A DNA stretch of 64,000 bases from Gracilariopsis chorda (Eukaryota; Rhodophyta; Florideophyceae; Gracilariales; Gracilariaceae): contig NBIV01000064.1 in the NCBI GenBank assembly GCA_003194525.1, positions 275,464 to 339,463 of the forward strand, in the 5' to 3' direction. Numbering within the stretch: the first letter of the stretch is position 1; the number at the start of each line of letters is the position of its first letter. Shown here one piece after another: positions 1-10,588 of this stretch. The position numbers and the translations under genes are program-made. Under the pieces are notes generated by a model. The model did no database searches, had not been told where the DNA came from, and was given only the letters and a program-made list of their open reading frames with translations.

Positions 1-1
1 T

Positions 2-1450
2 GCCCCACTGGCGCGCATTTATACCCGCCAGGCGGGGAATGTTATCCCTTATCCCGCCGCTCCGTCTAAGGAGGCGGAGGAGAACACTCGTTTTCGAGGA
101 ACGATATCACCGTCGCAACGGGAAACACACCGTAACATACGGAATACTGACCGTGGAGCACGGAGTATGTCACGCGACACTAATCCCCCGTTCCCGGGCA
201 GTGCTGTGCAACAGGAACCAGACGTGCAGGCCCCGCAAAAGCGGCAAATACACCGTTTGTCACGGGAAAACGAGAAGCCTCACTCCAATACCGCAGCAGC
301 GGAAAGGCAATCGCCCGATGCCTCGAAGCCGCCGTTGGCGGAAGTCCCCGCGGAAGCGGTTCAATCAGGTCAATCAGACCCGCGCCCTGCGGAGAAGGGG
401 CACCCAGATACGCCGGCCTTACAGGGGAATACCCACACCCCTCTTGGGGAAAAAGGCGGTCAAGCTGCAGTCGAAGCTTTAAGCCCTGGCTTGCAAGCAC
501 CGGAAACGCCTCCCGTCGTTGACGGAATCAAAGCCCCCGCTACGGGGAATAATTTTCGCCAACCCCCGCATCGCTGCGGCGAAGAACCGAGAAACTCGGG
601 AATAACGCGCGCCATCGCACGCTCGAAACCGGTCCTACCGGACGCTGCTCCTCCTCATGGAGATGGTCCACTGCGCTCAGCGGCAATTCCCCTGAAAAGG
701 GTGTCATCGGCACCTGCCCAGAACCCCCCAAAGGGGAATTTTGACCAAAATACCGGTGTACCGGAGTTAGCCCCAGGCAACCTGTCAGTAGCCGGGGACA
801 CCACGGCGTCGCCGGAACGTATGGTGCAGAGCACTCGTGCGCCTGGCAGGGAGGCGGTTTGCCACCCAATCACCGTGTCGCACGGGACCCCCCAGGGGAT
901 TGTGGAAATGACGATACCGCAGGAGCGGTCATCTTCCCGCAAACTCGCGGTTCGTGAGCTCAACCGCGAAGGCGGAGCCCAAGTCCCCCGCCGACTGGCG
1001 GTTCGCCCGGCCTACCGTGAAGACGGGAACAACGACACCCCAATGGGGAATGACTTGCCGCGGAAAACCGTGACACCACACACCCTCTTGAGGGATATTT
1101 TCCCGCATGAGCAGCGGCCACTAGGACAGCGCACGGCAACGTCGGAGTTTTCGCCGAACACCCTGCTAAGGGACAATATACCGCACAGCGGGCAGCCCTC
1201 GCAAGGGAGTACAACCACCACCCGGCACGGCCGGCAGGTCTACGAACGAGAGTTCGTAGTAGACCGACTTGTCGGACACACCTGGAACCAGGATGGTATT
1301 CTACAATACCGCGTCCGCTGGTACGGGTATGACCCCAGTGGGGATACGTGGGAGCCAATCGAACACCTCCCACGGTCGCAGGTGCTGCGATACCACCGTC
1401 AAACGGGGACTGCAGCCCCAGCCACGCTGGTTAATGCCCAAGTTGGGTAA
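2..1450 (+). CDS. Ty3/gypsy-like polyprotein C-terminus with chromodomain (5' end outside window)
   Basis: The frame is open from the left window edge to a TAA at 1448-1450, so the first ATG at 167 is not a credible start; this is the C-terminal part of a longer protein. The last ~60 residues (nt ~1241-1414) form a chromodomain: a YEREFVVD start, a YRVRWYGY core and GDTWEP followed by a short helix. Chromodomains at this place are typical of chromoviral Ty3/gypsy integrases, where they bind modified histones and steer integration into heterochromatin. The preceding ~400 residues are rich in Pro, Gly, Arg and Ser with no recognised fold, and their composition is shaped by the hairpin array in the DNA. 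No RT, RNase H or integrase core is visible in the window. Alternative: a stand-alone chromodomain protein, but the polypurine tract 240 bp downstream favours a retrotransposon. Confidence 0.6.
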   Translation, partial: APLARIYTRQAGNVIPYPAAPSKEAEENTRFRGTISPSQRETHRNIRNTDRGARSMSRDTNPPFPGSAVQQEPDVQAPQKRQIHRLSRENEKPHSNTAAAERQSPDASKPPLAEVPAEAVQSGQSDPRPAEKGHPDTPALQGNTHTPLGEKGGQAAVEALSPGLQAPETPPVVDGIKAPATGNNFRQPPHRCGEEPRNSGITRAIARSKPVLPDAAPPHGDGPLRSAAIPLKRVSSAPAQNPPKGNFDQNTGVPELAPGNLSVAGDTTASPERMVQSTRAPGREAVCHPITVSHGTPQGIVEMTIPQERSSSRKLAVRELNREGGAQVPRRLAVRPAYREDGNNDTPMGNDLPRKTVTPHTLLRDIFPHEQRPLGQRTATSEFSPNTLLRDNIPHSGQPSQGSTTTTRHGRQVYEREFVVDRLVGHTWNQDGILQYRVRWYGYDPSGDTWEPIEHLPRSQVLRYHRQTGTAAPATLVNAQVG

Positions 1451-2502
1451 CGTTGCCGCGCGAGCGGAGAGCGAAAGGAAAGGATAACAAGGCAAGGTCC
1501 GTCGAAGACGGGGAACTCAAACGAGAATCACCGTTCTAAACGGGAAAGTTTATTTAAGGGAGCAGCTAGCCCCCCACAACACTATACTACAATAGCCGGC
1601 TATGCCAGGAAAGAAGAACTGGAGACGGCGTACGCGCTTTTATCACCCATTTTCGTCTGCGAACCCTCCGCGTCCGCGGTCGTTTTCCCGTCTTAGGGGG
1701 GGGATATGTAGTGCAACGCCCTCAGGGAGGGATTCTTGGTACTTGAACGCTTCCACGATATTATCGGTTGTGTAGTGTGTATATGAACTACGCCCCACTA
1801 TGGTGGATATGGACACGTGGGACACGGTTTTGGGTCAATTGGCGGTTGGCCACAGTAGTGGATGTTGCCACGGAATGTGGAGTATTTTAGTTAATTTTAT
1901 TTATTATTTTCACACCCATTTCTGGGAAGCTAGTACTTAGTGCGACGGCGCACTGCGGTCGCACCAGTAAACCTTCCCCAACAAGGGACCCCAACCTGGG
2001 GAATTGGCTCTGAGCTTTACCGCCTCCGCGTGTTCTCAACTCCTCCTTGGAGGGAAGCACCGTAGTGTACGGAAGTTCACCCCCCTTGCACATCTAAAGG
2101 AGACCCATCATTGGGAGTACTAATTGTTCCAATCATATTGGTGTTTCGCCCTGTATAGGGAGTCCTGTCCACCGGCATTGCCGTATCTGCTCGTCGCTCT
2201 CGCGACCCACTTCGTCCTTCCTCTTTCCCCTTTTTAGGGTAGCACCTCCCGCTCTCCGCGGCCCTCGTGTGCGCATCCGCTCACACACCCCCACTTACGT
2301 GGAAACATACCTCTACTGAGGATCACACCCCGCTCACGCGGATACCGATTCTTCGCCTTCACCTCCCTGCGCGAGTCGCGACAGGTGTCCCTGGTCTTAC
2401 AAACCGGCTTTGCCGTGACACCTCTGGGAGGGCTCTACCCAACTGGGTTCACCTCGTGAGAGGAAGATCCCGGACGTCTTTCGGTGTTTTTCCCCTTTGG
2501 GG
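24..2502. repeat. Dense array of short heterogeneous hairpins
   Basis: Perfect inverted repeats with 4-6 bp arms and 3-5 nt loops occur every few tens of bases. Examples: CCGT/ACGG 110-121, CCGTA/TACGG 130-142, CCGTG/CACGG 151-163, CCGC/GCGG 233-244, CCGCC/GGCGG 329-341, CCCC/GGGG 438-449, CCGTC/GACGG 513-525, CCCCG/CGGGG 535-547, CCGGT/ACCGG 629-641, CCGTG/CACGG 873-885, ACCGC/GCGGT 916-929, CCCC/GGGG 1038-1048, CCCT/AGGG 1161-1172 and 1196-1207, CCGTT/AACGG 1531-1543, CCTCC/GGAGG 2042-2053, CCGTA/TACGG 2060-2072, CCCT/AGGG 2149-2160, CGGC/GCCG 2405-2415, CCCC/GGGG 2492-2502. The left arm usually starts CC, and the right arm is usually followed by (G)A or AA. Stem sequence varies while pairing is kept. 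The array ignores the CDS end at 1450 and stops at the junction with C-1. Confidence 0.75.
1693..1706 (+). other. Candidate polypurine tract of the gypsy-like element
   Basis: A run of eight G residues (1696-1703) flanked by TTA and ATA lies 240 bp after the polyprotein stop and directly before a TG dinucleotide, the normal position of the plus-strand primer before a 3' LTR. The 1451-1692 interval before it holds no gene, only further hairpins. Confidence 0.45.
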
Positions 2503-2516
2503 CATTGCACCACACT
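1707..2516 (+). mobile_element. Probable truncated 3' LTR of the gypsy-like element
   Basis: Begins TGTAGTGC right after the polypurine tract and has no plausible coding region. No second copy is in the window, so the LTR assignment rests only on position. The right end is lost where homology to the family C LTR starts (~2517). It keeps the same hairpin style as the upstream coding part, tying both to one element. Confidence 0.35.
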
Positions 2517-2560
2517 TTGTTTCTTCCCTTTTGTTTTCATAACCCGCGTGCGTTGCAATA
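2517..2560 (+). repeat. 3' end of a family C LTR
   Basis: Matches the last ~44 bases of the complete C-4 LTR (27642-28374). The expected terminal CAACA reads CAATA here. Confidence 0.8.
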
Positions 2561-2574
2561 GGTTATGGGCCCAG
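2561..2574 (+). other. Primer binding site, initiator tRNA-Met half type (C-1)
   Basis: GGTTATGGGCCCAG directly follows the LTR end. It is the complement of CTGGGCCCATAACC, the 5' part of the initiator tRNA-Met anticodon arm, and equals the Drosophila copia primer site. Confidence 0.85.
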
Positions 2575-2827
2575 AGGGTTGACCTTTTGCAGACGTCGAG
2601 CTCTACTAATATCTCTTTGGATTCTACGAAGACTGGTTTTTTTTTCGCGCAGGTACGCGTTGCGTTGCGAGCGAGCAAATCTTGTGGAACTCGAGTGGCA
2701 GTGGTGAAAGTAGGCAAAGCGTTCAGAGACACCTTCTCTGGTAAGCCAACCTGCGCCTGTTCCGATCCCTGCTTATTTGCTTCAGCGCACAAGGGAGACC
2801 GCGCTATTTTCCGGCAAGCGACTAGAA

Positions 2828-3026
2828 GGGGTTAACTGGTGAAAGCTTATCGCGTCAGCTACTAGCCTCCCTTGGACGTCTCGTACGGATTGTAAAGCCC
2901 CTCGCTCTGAAGTGCGCAGAGCAGGATTGGTCGCAGAAAGCGCATCTCACCTGGAGAGAGTTACCAGGGACCAGAGGATTCGGACCTCTAGGGTAGCGGG
3001 GATAGTATCTCCTGCCAGTGCGCCCG
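2828..3026 (+). other. Conserved structured leader module, C-1 copy
   Basis: Part of the gene-free leader 2575-3347. Runs from GGGGTTAACTGGTGAA to the GTGCGCCCG box. Stem 1 is GCTCTG/CAGAGC at 2904-2922 with an AAGTGCG loop; the later stems match those of C-4. Confidence 0.6.
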
Positions 3027-3347
3027 TCTTAAGAAGTTTTATTTGTGTCCAGGCTCGTATCAGTACGTCCTGTGAGTATACTCCGGGCGTTGAGTACCCG
3101 AACTCTGCCTGTGATCGCGTACGAGACGCGTCTCGACAAGCGTAGTAGACTTGGTTACACAGTCTCCGCTGACGTTTTCGCTGTTGAGTGTTTGAGATTC
3201 CTTTCCGCTCCAGTTTTTCTGGTGCTTTGTGTAACAGAAGCCTTGACATCCCTCTTTCGGCTTCAATACATTGCGTGGATATCACTACATTTGGCATCTA
3301 CATAGTTGCTTTTGTTGCTTTTCTTTGGTTCTAGTCCCGTAGGAACC

Positions 3348-4408
3348 ATGTCCGACTCCGAAGTTGAAACGGAATCCACATCTGGAATGAAAATTCCTCG
3401 TTTCCATGGTAGGCGTGGTGATGATTATATGCTGTAGCGTCACCGTCTCCGTGCTGCATGCCGTATTAATGGTGTCTGGAATGTCGCGAATCCCTCTGGG
3501 GTTCAATCTACCACAGATATTTCAACTCAAGACACAACTACCGCAGGTAGTGGCACTGAAATAGCAACTCCCCGTATCATTGCGAAACGTGAAAAGGCTT
3601 GTGGTATCATCATCTGTGCTCTTTGTGATGCTCCATTACGCGTAGTCATGGACGTGGATGATGATCCTGCACGTATGTTGCAACTCTAGGATGGACGTTA
3701 TGCCTCCAATAGGACTGTATCTAGAATTGCAGGGCAGAAACGATTGTTCCGAATGTCGTACAGCGGTGAGAACATGTCCAGCTATGTGGATCAATACACG
3801 GCATTGTTCGCTCACTTAGACCGTATGGGCAAGGATGCTGCTATACCGGAGTCTCACAAGGCACCTATGCTTCTGGCCTCTATTGACCCCAACTGCTCTC
3901 TGGAGTCAACCGCAGCAGCACTTAGCACCAAGGAGATCTCCGAACTGACATGGGACTATGTGGCGACAACCCTGATTGATGAATATAATGCTCGTCAAAT
4001 GGGTTCAGGTAGTTCCGGTAGAGGTCTTAATCGCAAAAAGAACAGGAACAAGGGTGGTGGCCGTATAAGTGGACACAGCAGATCATCGATTGGTAATGAA
4101 AATGATGGTAACGCGTCAGATTCGACCACTGTTAACGACCCCACTGTTCGTGCGTATGCTGCTGGAAGCAGAAACGGGTACCACTGCACCTTCTGCGACC
4201 GTGATGGACATACTCAAGACCGATGTCACGTGAATCCGGACAATCCTGACAACCATCTCCCACAAGCAATCTTGAACCAGCTGAGGGTGAACGCAGTTGA
4301 GAAGCCAAAGCATTCTGGGAAGTCATGCAGTAGAGCGTCCAAAGTTGAAATTGCTGGTGTTGCTAGTGAGAAGTCTTCAGTGGTACCGCCAGCTATTAGT
4401 CACATCGA
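3348..4408 (+). pseudogene. Chimeric copia gag, C-type start and B-type remainder (C-1)
   Basis: Gag forms the virus-like particle and binds RNA through a CCHC knuckle. The ATG at 3348 starts the MSDSEVE N-terminus of families B and C. Two in-frame TAG codons (3435-3437, codon 30; 3687-3689, codon 114) replace TGG and TTG of C-4. From the start to ~3846 the DNA follows C-4 (29161 on); after ~3870 it follows B-1 (from ~26420) almost base for base, including the basic linker and a CCHC knuckle at ~4186-4230. The sequence ends just before the protease motif, at the inverted C-2 LTR. The apparent open frame continuing to 4676 is antisense LTR, not gag. A mosaic made by template switching between co-packaged RNAs is the simplest reading; gene conversion is possible. 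Confidence 0.8.
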
Positions 4409-5140
4409 TGTTGCAACGCACGCAGGTTATGAAAACAAAAGGGGAGAAACAACGGGAGGAAGAAGAGACCAGAAAATAAAACAAGGAAGGTTGTCGGCCT
4501 TAGTCGACCGGTTTACTAGACAGCAGGCAAGCCAATCTACATATACCCTACCGCACACACTTCACCGTCGTTGCACCAAGCGACGGCGGTGGTTGCACCA
4601 TTACACTACACGTTATTCGTGTGTGCAGGTGTACACGAAAAGCGCGCACAATCTAGAGGGTCAGAATTTCAAATAACTAAATCAATCAACGCCGCAAATC
4701 CATTGCCAGTCCCTTGATCTGGAACCAGCTCTAAAAAATCAACAATTTTCATCCTGGCACTCCAACCCCTCCGCGCAGCCCGCAAACGCACATTGTCCCA
4801 AATCACCCAATACAGCTCCCATTCGCATCTTCGGCATTGCAGCACAACCATCTACTGCGCGCACACTTGGACCAACCACATTGCTCCACTTGTGCATATC
4901 CGCAATCCAGTACCATACACTCCATAACACTTGTACGGTAGACAATGCATATAGCATTTTGCAGTAGCCAATCACATTGCCATTTCACGTTGGGTTTGAG
5001 CAGAGGCGCATATGCGCTTTTGGAGCGAGGGGCTCCAAAAGTGCCCATCGTCCCCTGAAGGTTTGGTTTTGGACCAAGCTGACAACTTCTGTGGGGGTTG
5101 GCCAGGCACTCGACCACTTGTAGAGTTCAACACTTCAACA
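4409..5140 (-). repeat. Complete family C 3' LTR (C-2)
   Basis: 732 bp with TGTTG...CAACA ends, alignable with the C-4 5' LTR. It contains the GCGCATATGCGC region (near 5012 on this strand), the promoter-proximal inverted repeat and a TATA-like element. Confidence 0.85.
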
Positions 5141-8100
5141 CTCCTCCTCGAGTTCCTGTCCAAGACCAAGCCGTTTGAGAATTGCATTAACACTCATACG
5201 TCCCAATGGCTTGGTGAGTAAATCGGCATCATTCAGCTCACTTGGGACGTATTGAACACTAATCACATTGTCTCTTATGAGATCTCGGATAAAGTGAACC
5301 TTTACATCAATGTGCTTAGCACGACTAGAAGGACACCTTTCACCACCAGCCCACTCCAATGCGCACTGGTTGTCAGAGTGTAGAAGGACCAAAGGTTTCA
5401 TGTCGAAGCCACATTCCCGTAGCACACGAGCAACCCATACCACTTCCTGTGCAGCCAAAGTCAGAGCATACTACTCCGCCTCGCCAGTTGATAGCGCAAC
5501 TGACGCTTGTTTTCGACCACCATACCAGCAGGTTGCGGACCCAAGTTTAACGATATACCCGGACATCCACTTCCGACTCGTAGTATCTACAGCGTAGTCA
5601 GAGTCCACAAAACCATGCAGATCTAGCGATCCAGGCCTGTAGCATAGCCCATGCTGTCGCGTTCCACACAGGTACCTGAGCACACGCTTCACAGCTTTGG
5701 GACACCAAGCGGTAGGAGCACTCTGAAAACGAGCCAGGATGAGAACTGGTGCAAGTATATCCAACCTAGTACGTAGTGCCAAGTACAGCAGAGACCCGAT
5801 CATCTGCTGGTACAACTGCACATCCATTGTTGATTTGTCCTCCTCCATTGCTAGAGATGTGAAGAAGCACTCCACCATAGGGCTAGGTACAGGCTTAGCG
5901 TTCTGGAGACCAAATCGTCGAAGTATACTTCCAATATACAGCGAATGTCCCAGCTTGACACCAAGGAGTTGTCCGGCTGTACCTATCTTCCATGACAGCT
6001 CCACGCCAAGGTACAGAGTGATTCGGTTCTCAATGCGGAGGTCATAGAGTGTTTTGAGCTCTTCCAAAACCGTAGTCCGTTGCTCCAGCGTTGGCGTGAA
6101 CACCAGAATGTCGTCCACGTATACGAGTATGTAGGCATACATGCCATCTCCAACCTTTCACTTCAATACGCACGGTGCGCTGGGTAGTTCCTCAAAACCC
6201 AACCTCTTCATGTCTGCTTTGAACTTGGTGTGCCATGCTAGATGAGCCTGTTTCAAACCGTACATAGCCTTGAGTAACTTATAGCACTTTGTGGTCAGAC
6301 CGGGAACACCACGCGGCGACATCACCCACACGTCTTCTTTAAGCTCACCGTTCAGAAATGCAGTCTTAACATCTACTTGAGCCACATACATCTGAAGACA
6401 AAGTGCGACGTACAGGAACATGCGGACCAGGCTAAATGGCACTACTGGCGCATATGTCTCTATGTAGTTCTGCCCGTATGTCTGGTGATTGCCACCAGCC
6501 ACAACCCTAGCCTTGAATCTATCAACCGATCCTTTGGCATCGCGCTTTACGTTTAAAATGACATGAGTAGGAAGAGACTGAGAGGCAGGTGATTCATCCT
6601 TCTCCCAAGTGTTCTTCTCCTCCAGAGATGTCATTTCTTCATCAATGGCATTCTTCCAAAGGCTCTGCTCAAGTGGTGTGGCAGACAGTGCTTCTCCCAG
6701 AGTAGGTTCATCACTGGTATTAATATGCATTTGTGACGTTGCACTACCGGCCATGTACCACCACTTAGCTGGTGCACGTCGTGTACGGCGAGGATAGCGT
6801 GGTTCTGGTTCAGATTCCGGTAAGACATCAGTGTCCGAAGTACGTTGACTAGCACTTGGGACATGCTCACCACAATTGTCTGGGTCCGAATCGTCACCGG
6901 AAGTATGCTCGCTATCATCTGGATGATCGGTACCGCTTTCAATGCTCTGTGCCGTTGGTATAGGAGTGGATTCAATATGTTCCTTATCACTCTCAATGTC
7001 GAATGGGGTGTCCTCAGAAACCATAATACCACTCTCAGTATCGATTTCAGAGTGATCTGTGCATTCATAAGTATCATCTGATGCACCTTCATCACTCATA
7101 ACATGTTCTAGAAATGGTGCCCCAGGGAACTTGGACTCGTCAAATGTCACATGCCGAGACTTTACAATGCGTGGAATCTCATCACTATCATGGACTAAAA
7201 CATCATACACACCATGCTCAAGAGTCTGCAAGCACACTCCCTCAAGTGCACCAGACTCGAACTTGGTATCCGGTTTCATCTTAAGCACGAACGCAGCACA
7301 CCCAAACACTTTGACATGCTTCAGAGATGGTTTTGAACCAGTCATCAAAAGGTAAGGGCTGCTTCCAGTTGCTGAGTGATAAACCCTATTGCGAACATGT
7401 ATGACGTGCTTTAATGCGTATGGCCACAAGCACTCTGGGAGACTTGCCTGTATGAGCAAAGCTCGAGCGGCTTCCTCCATATTACGATTGATGCGCTCGG
7501 CTATTGCATTGTGGTCCGGAGTATACGGAGGAGAGAAAGAAGTGTCTTGAAGGTTGTTGGTAGGGTTCAGCTGCAACGCAATACACTCTTCGGCATAATC
7601 CGAGTGCACTTTCGCAATGGCCAGTCCTCCAAGCTGCTGGAACTTGTGATCAACTGCATCGAATACAACAGCGATTTCACTTTTATTGGTCATGAAACCT
7701 AAGAGAGCATACCTTGAATGCTCGTCAAGAAAGGTAGAGGCATATTGAAACCTTTGTTGGAATGACGGTACAAGGGGTGCTAGTATGTCGGAGTGTACCA
7801 CCTCACCTACGGCTGATGCTCGGTCATATTTGCCAGGGAACGGAAGTTTATGCGCCTTACCAAGCATACACGGGCGGCATATCTCCTCCATTCCCGACAT
7901 CTTCGGCACCCCTTCGGCATGTTTGTAAACTGACTGGAGGTCGTGCGCATTGACGTGGGCAAGTCGCCGATGCCATAGATTAGCAATACTGGACTCCGAT
8001 GTCTTCATGCAATGATCTCCACTAGTTGGTGAAGAGGGTGGGGTTGGGTTGGTACCTTGCACTATCGGATCGGGTAAGGTGTACAACCCCGAGCGTCGAT

Positions 8101-8725
8101 CGCGATGGCCACTGCCGACTACAAACCCATTGTCCAAGGTGAGACGAACTTCACTTGAGCGAAAGAAAGATTCAATGCCCTTGTCCGCCAAGCATCCTAT
8201 GGACACCAAATTGTATTCCAGTTCTGAAACGAACAGGACATCAGTCAATCGTAGGTTTGCGTACTGAAATGGCAATACTATGTCACCCCGCTGCGTTGCA
8301 CATAGTTCAGTATTGTCGGCAAGCATGATGGTTCGAGTTTCTACGTTGTGCAAAGACTTGGGAATAAACGCAGACACCGAATGGAAAAAGTGTGATGTAG
8401 CACCACTATCGGCATAGGTGTCCATATCACAACTGTCAGGAAGTACGATGGAAGACTTTTCCAGTGCCATATTACATACCTCAATCTTTGATGAACTACC
8501 AGCCGGTTTATTGCAAAACTTGGACGCCCCAGATTTGCTCTTCGATTTGATGTTAAGCTTGTCCAGGATGCTTTTGGGTAAGTGATTATCTGGGTTATCG
8601 GGATTGACATGGCATCTGTCCTTTGTGTGACCATCACTATCACAGAATTCACAGTGATAAGTCCGGTTACTGGACACCACGTATGCTCTACCAGTTGTAC
8701 TTGGCCGATCATCAGAGTCACTTCC
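5135..8725 (-). pseudogene. Family C gag-pol, two nonsense mutations (C-2)
   Basis: The Ty1/copia polyprotein supplies nucleocapsid, protease, integrase, reverse transcriptase and RNase H. Seen here in order from 8725 leftward: CCHC knuckle (CEFCDSDGHTKDRC), protease DSGA near 8405, HHCC finger and integrase core (HSD, HSD, AERINR), RT with YVDD near 6125, RNase H with DSDYA. Two in-frame stops interrupt one otherwise continuous frame: TGA at 6155-6157 just before the YVDD block, and TAG at 5468-5470 replacing a Tyr in RNase H. The natural TGA (5135-5137) lies inside the 3' LTR. The first nine codons of the open frame beyond 8725 belong to the A-1 LTR. This is the longest family C pol in the window. 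Confidence 0.88.
5141..5155 (-). other. Polypurine tract of C-2, inside the pol coding end
   Basis: On the minus strand GAACTCGAGGAGGAG abuts the LTR and also encodes the final Glu residues of pol. Confidence 0.7.
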
Positions 8726-9504
8726 TGTCGGCCGTAGTACCTGTGCTCTCACTGAAAACCAAATGTTCCGGGGAGCATGGGCTGTTTTAGAGGGTAGCTC
8801 TGCAAAAGCGCATATGCGCGTGTGCGCGAACCCAACGTGAACCTGGCTTCTGATTGGCTACTGCAAATGTACATATGCAACGTGCTGCGTACAAGTGGTA
8901 TGGCATAACTGGATCGGTTGGACACACCCACGTGTCCAGCTACTACAGTGGTCACAGTGTACGTTGTGTGCAGGGGATACTGGTGAAGTGGTTGACAGCT
9001 GGTACAAGTGGTACAGCAGTGGTTGGTACGATGGTAAGGTGCGCATGCACTGTCAACAGGTTTACACATGCACGGGTATATTGATGAGGTGGGTGTTGTG
9101 TGCATTGCCACATGATGACACGGCACTAACACCACAGGTTACGTGCCGACTTACCGTGACGTGTTGACTTACCGTGATGTGTTGGCATGTGCTGGCGTGT
9201 GTTGGAGTCGTGAATTTGTGCCTTGTCATGGTCATGTGTATGCACGTAACTATTACGGAACGTTGGTGCGTTGGTGTGCGTTGATGTAATGAGGTTGTGC
9301 TGAGCTGGCTGTGTCATGTTAGATGATGATTAGTAGTATTGAGTGTCCCTGCTCAGTGGTTTAGGTTTTACTTGTAGTTGGTGGTCCCGCGCAATTCGAG
9401 TTTAGAGTGGTATATAAGATGTGTCTGAAGGACCTCCAAGTAAATCCAAGCTAGAGCTGGCGAACTTCCCTTCCATCCCCTCAACTTCCTTTCAACTTTC
9501 AACA
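8726..9504 (+). repeat. A-1 5' LTR
   Basis: Starts TGTCGGCCGTAG, two changes from the usual TGTTGGCAGTAG, and ends CAACA; length equals the A-2 LTR. It carries the LTR subtype with TTGACAGC near 8990. Confidence 0.88.
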
Positions 9505-9518
9505 GGTTATAGGCCCAG
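9505..9518 (+). other. Primer binding site (A-1), one mismatch
   Basis: GGTTATAGGCCCAG; the seventh base is A instead of G relative to the other copies. Confidence 0.75.
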
Positions 9519-9965
9519 CCCCGCTGACCGCTGCCGCTATCCCTTTCCGTATCGTTCGTCTGTCGCCGCTCTCCCTCAACGCCGTTCATCTGTTTCGCTG
9601 TTGTTGCCTCTTTCGTCGTTGTGTCGGGTGTCTTGATCCCATTGTTGGTCGGTGTTGGTCATTCTCCTTTGGTTTGCGTTCCTCCCTGAGGGCGTTGGGG
9701 TGGTAGTGGTTCGACGTTTACTTCCTATCGTTGTTGAGTTGGGCCTCCGTTGTTGCCCGTGTTGTCGATCGCTATCTACTATGTGTGTGACACTCCCTCT
9801 ATCTTGTGTTTTGGGACCCCCGAGTCGTTTGTCGGGTCGTATCCGTGAGGTTGAGTCGGTCTAGTTTTGAGGTCTGGGCTTCGTGATCGTGTGCTAAGCA
9901 GTTGTTTGTTTTTCGTGTTTCTTAATCATCATCTGGTGTCAACTGCGACGAGCGGTTGATCCGGG

Positions 9966-10548
9966 TTACTTTGGGTGATTCCAGGTATCCGGGGCCGTGA
10001 GCCTGGCGGCTTGAACCAAAGCCGGTGTACTGTCGAGCGGCTTCCCACCGGTCCATTTGGACAGATAACGGTGACGGTCGTTAAGACCTGGTAAGTTCAG
10101 CGGGTGCATCTGTGGACGGGGTGCGTACTGCGCTGGTGCGGGTGATTGAATTATTTGTTTTGATCCTGACTGCGTGTCGGGATTCTTGGGCTGTTGCGAA
10201 GGTATTCCATAACGAGCTTTTGATCCGTGCATCTGACCCTTGGGCGTTTGTGCGGGGAGGCGACGTGGCGTAGGCTGACCTCCTTCTTAGGATCAGGCCG
10301 CGTGTGACCTTAAGTGGTTGCGCGTTAGCAGCGTACTTTGGTTGCCATAGTAGCTTCAGTTTCGATGTCGCGCAAGTTCTTGCAAGAGGCCAGAGAGGGT
10401 TATACTTGGTGAAGGCATATCTTGGGTCATTAACCATCCTCTGGAAGCCTCGTAGAGAGCGACGCATCTTCTCCTTAGACGTAGGAGAGGGAAGACAGAA
10501 GAAGACGTCTTGTACCCGGAGCATCTCCGGGGGCCAGGGGTCCGACAC
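9966..10548 (-). CDS. Two overlapping antisense leader reading frames (A-1)
   Basis: A 155-codon frame (10548 to 10081) and an 88-codon frame (10232 to 9966) run opposite to gag. Compared with A-2, a 6-bp deletion shortens both by two codons and leaves both open. Function unknown; see the A-2 entries. Confidence 0.25.
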
Positions 10549-10588
10549 CCTAGGGTAGCGGAGGTAGTTTCTCCCGTCAGTGCGCCCG
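10397..10588 (+). other. Conserved structured leader module, A-1 copy
   Basis: Family A version, within the gene-free sense leader 9519-10717. Includes the seven-base-pair CCCGGAG/CTCCGGG hairpin and the GGAGG/TCTCC stem before GTCAGTGCGCCCG. A GTT-rich microsatellite follows at about 10595-10650. Confidence 0.55.

Larger units (their letters stand above)
2517..4408 (+). mobile_element. Copia family C copy C-1 (truncated both ends)
   Basis: Order: last ~44 bp of a family C LTR, primer site, ~770-bp leader, gag. The left end is cut against the gypsy-like sequence and the right end is cut by the inverted C-2 LTR at 4409. The leader and gag start match C-4 (28375 onward) closely, but the rest of gag matches family B; see the pseudogene entry. 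Confidence 0.85.
4409..8725 (-). mobile_element. Copia family C copy C-2, inverted, 5' end missing
   Basis: Reads right to left: distal gag, protease, integrase, RT, RNase H, polypurine tract and a complete 3' LTR. The 5' LTR, leader and N-terminal gag are absent because the A-1 LTR begins at 8726. The five bases left of the LTR are ATCGA (4404-4408), but no partner duplication can be seen. Confidence 0.88.

Noticed and set aside
24-2502. CRISPR-like array
   Set aside because: The repeats do not share sequence, spacing is irregular, and part of the region is coding.
2730-2750. 5' splice site CTGGTAAG in B and C leaders
   Set aside because: No convincing matching 3' site before gag; left as a weak possibility only.
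3045-3305. Short frames in leaders (60-116 codons)
   Set aside because: Not conserved in frame between B and C copies and without recognisable domains.
4409-4676. Extension of the C-1 gag frame beyond 4408
   Set aside because: It reads into the inverted C-2 LTR.
8749-9167. Open frames of 60-128 codons repeated in every A LTR on both strands
   Set aside because: They overlap each other in several frames, lie in promoter sequence, carry no domain, and recur only because the LTR recurs.
9505-9518. Possible tRNA gene at the tRNA-Met-like sequences
   Set aside because: Only 14 nt of the anticodon arm is present; no cloverleaf, and always at the LTR boundary.
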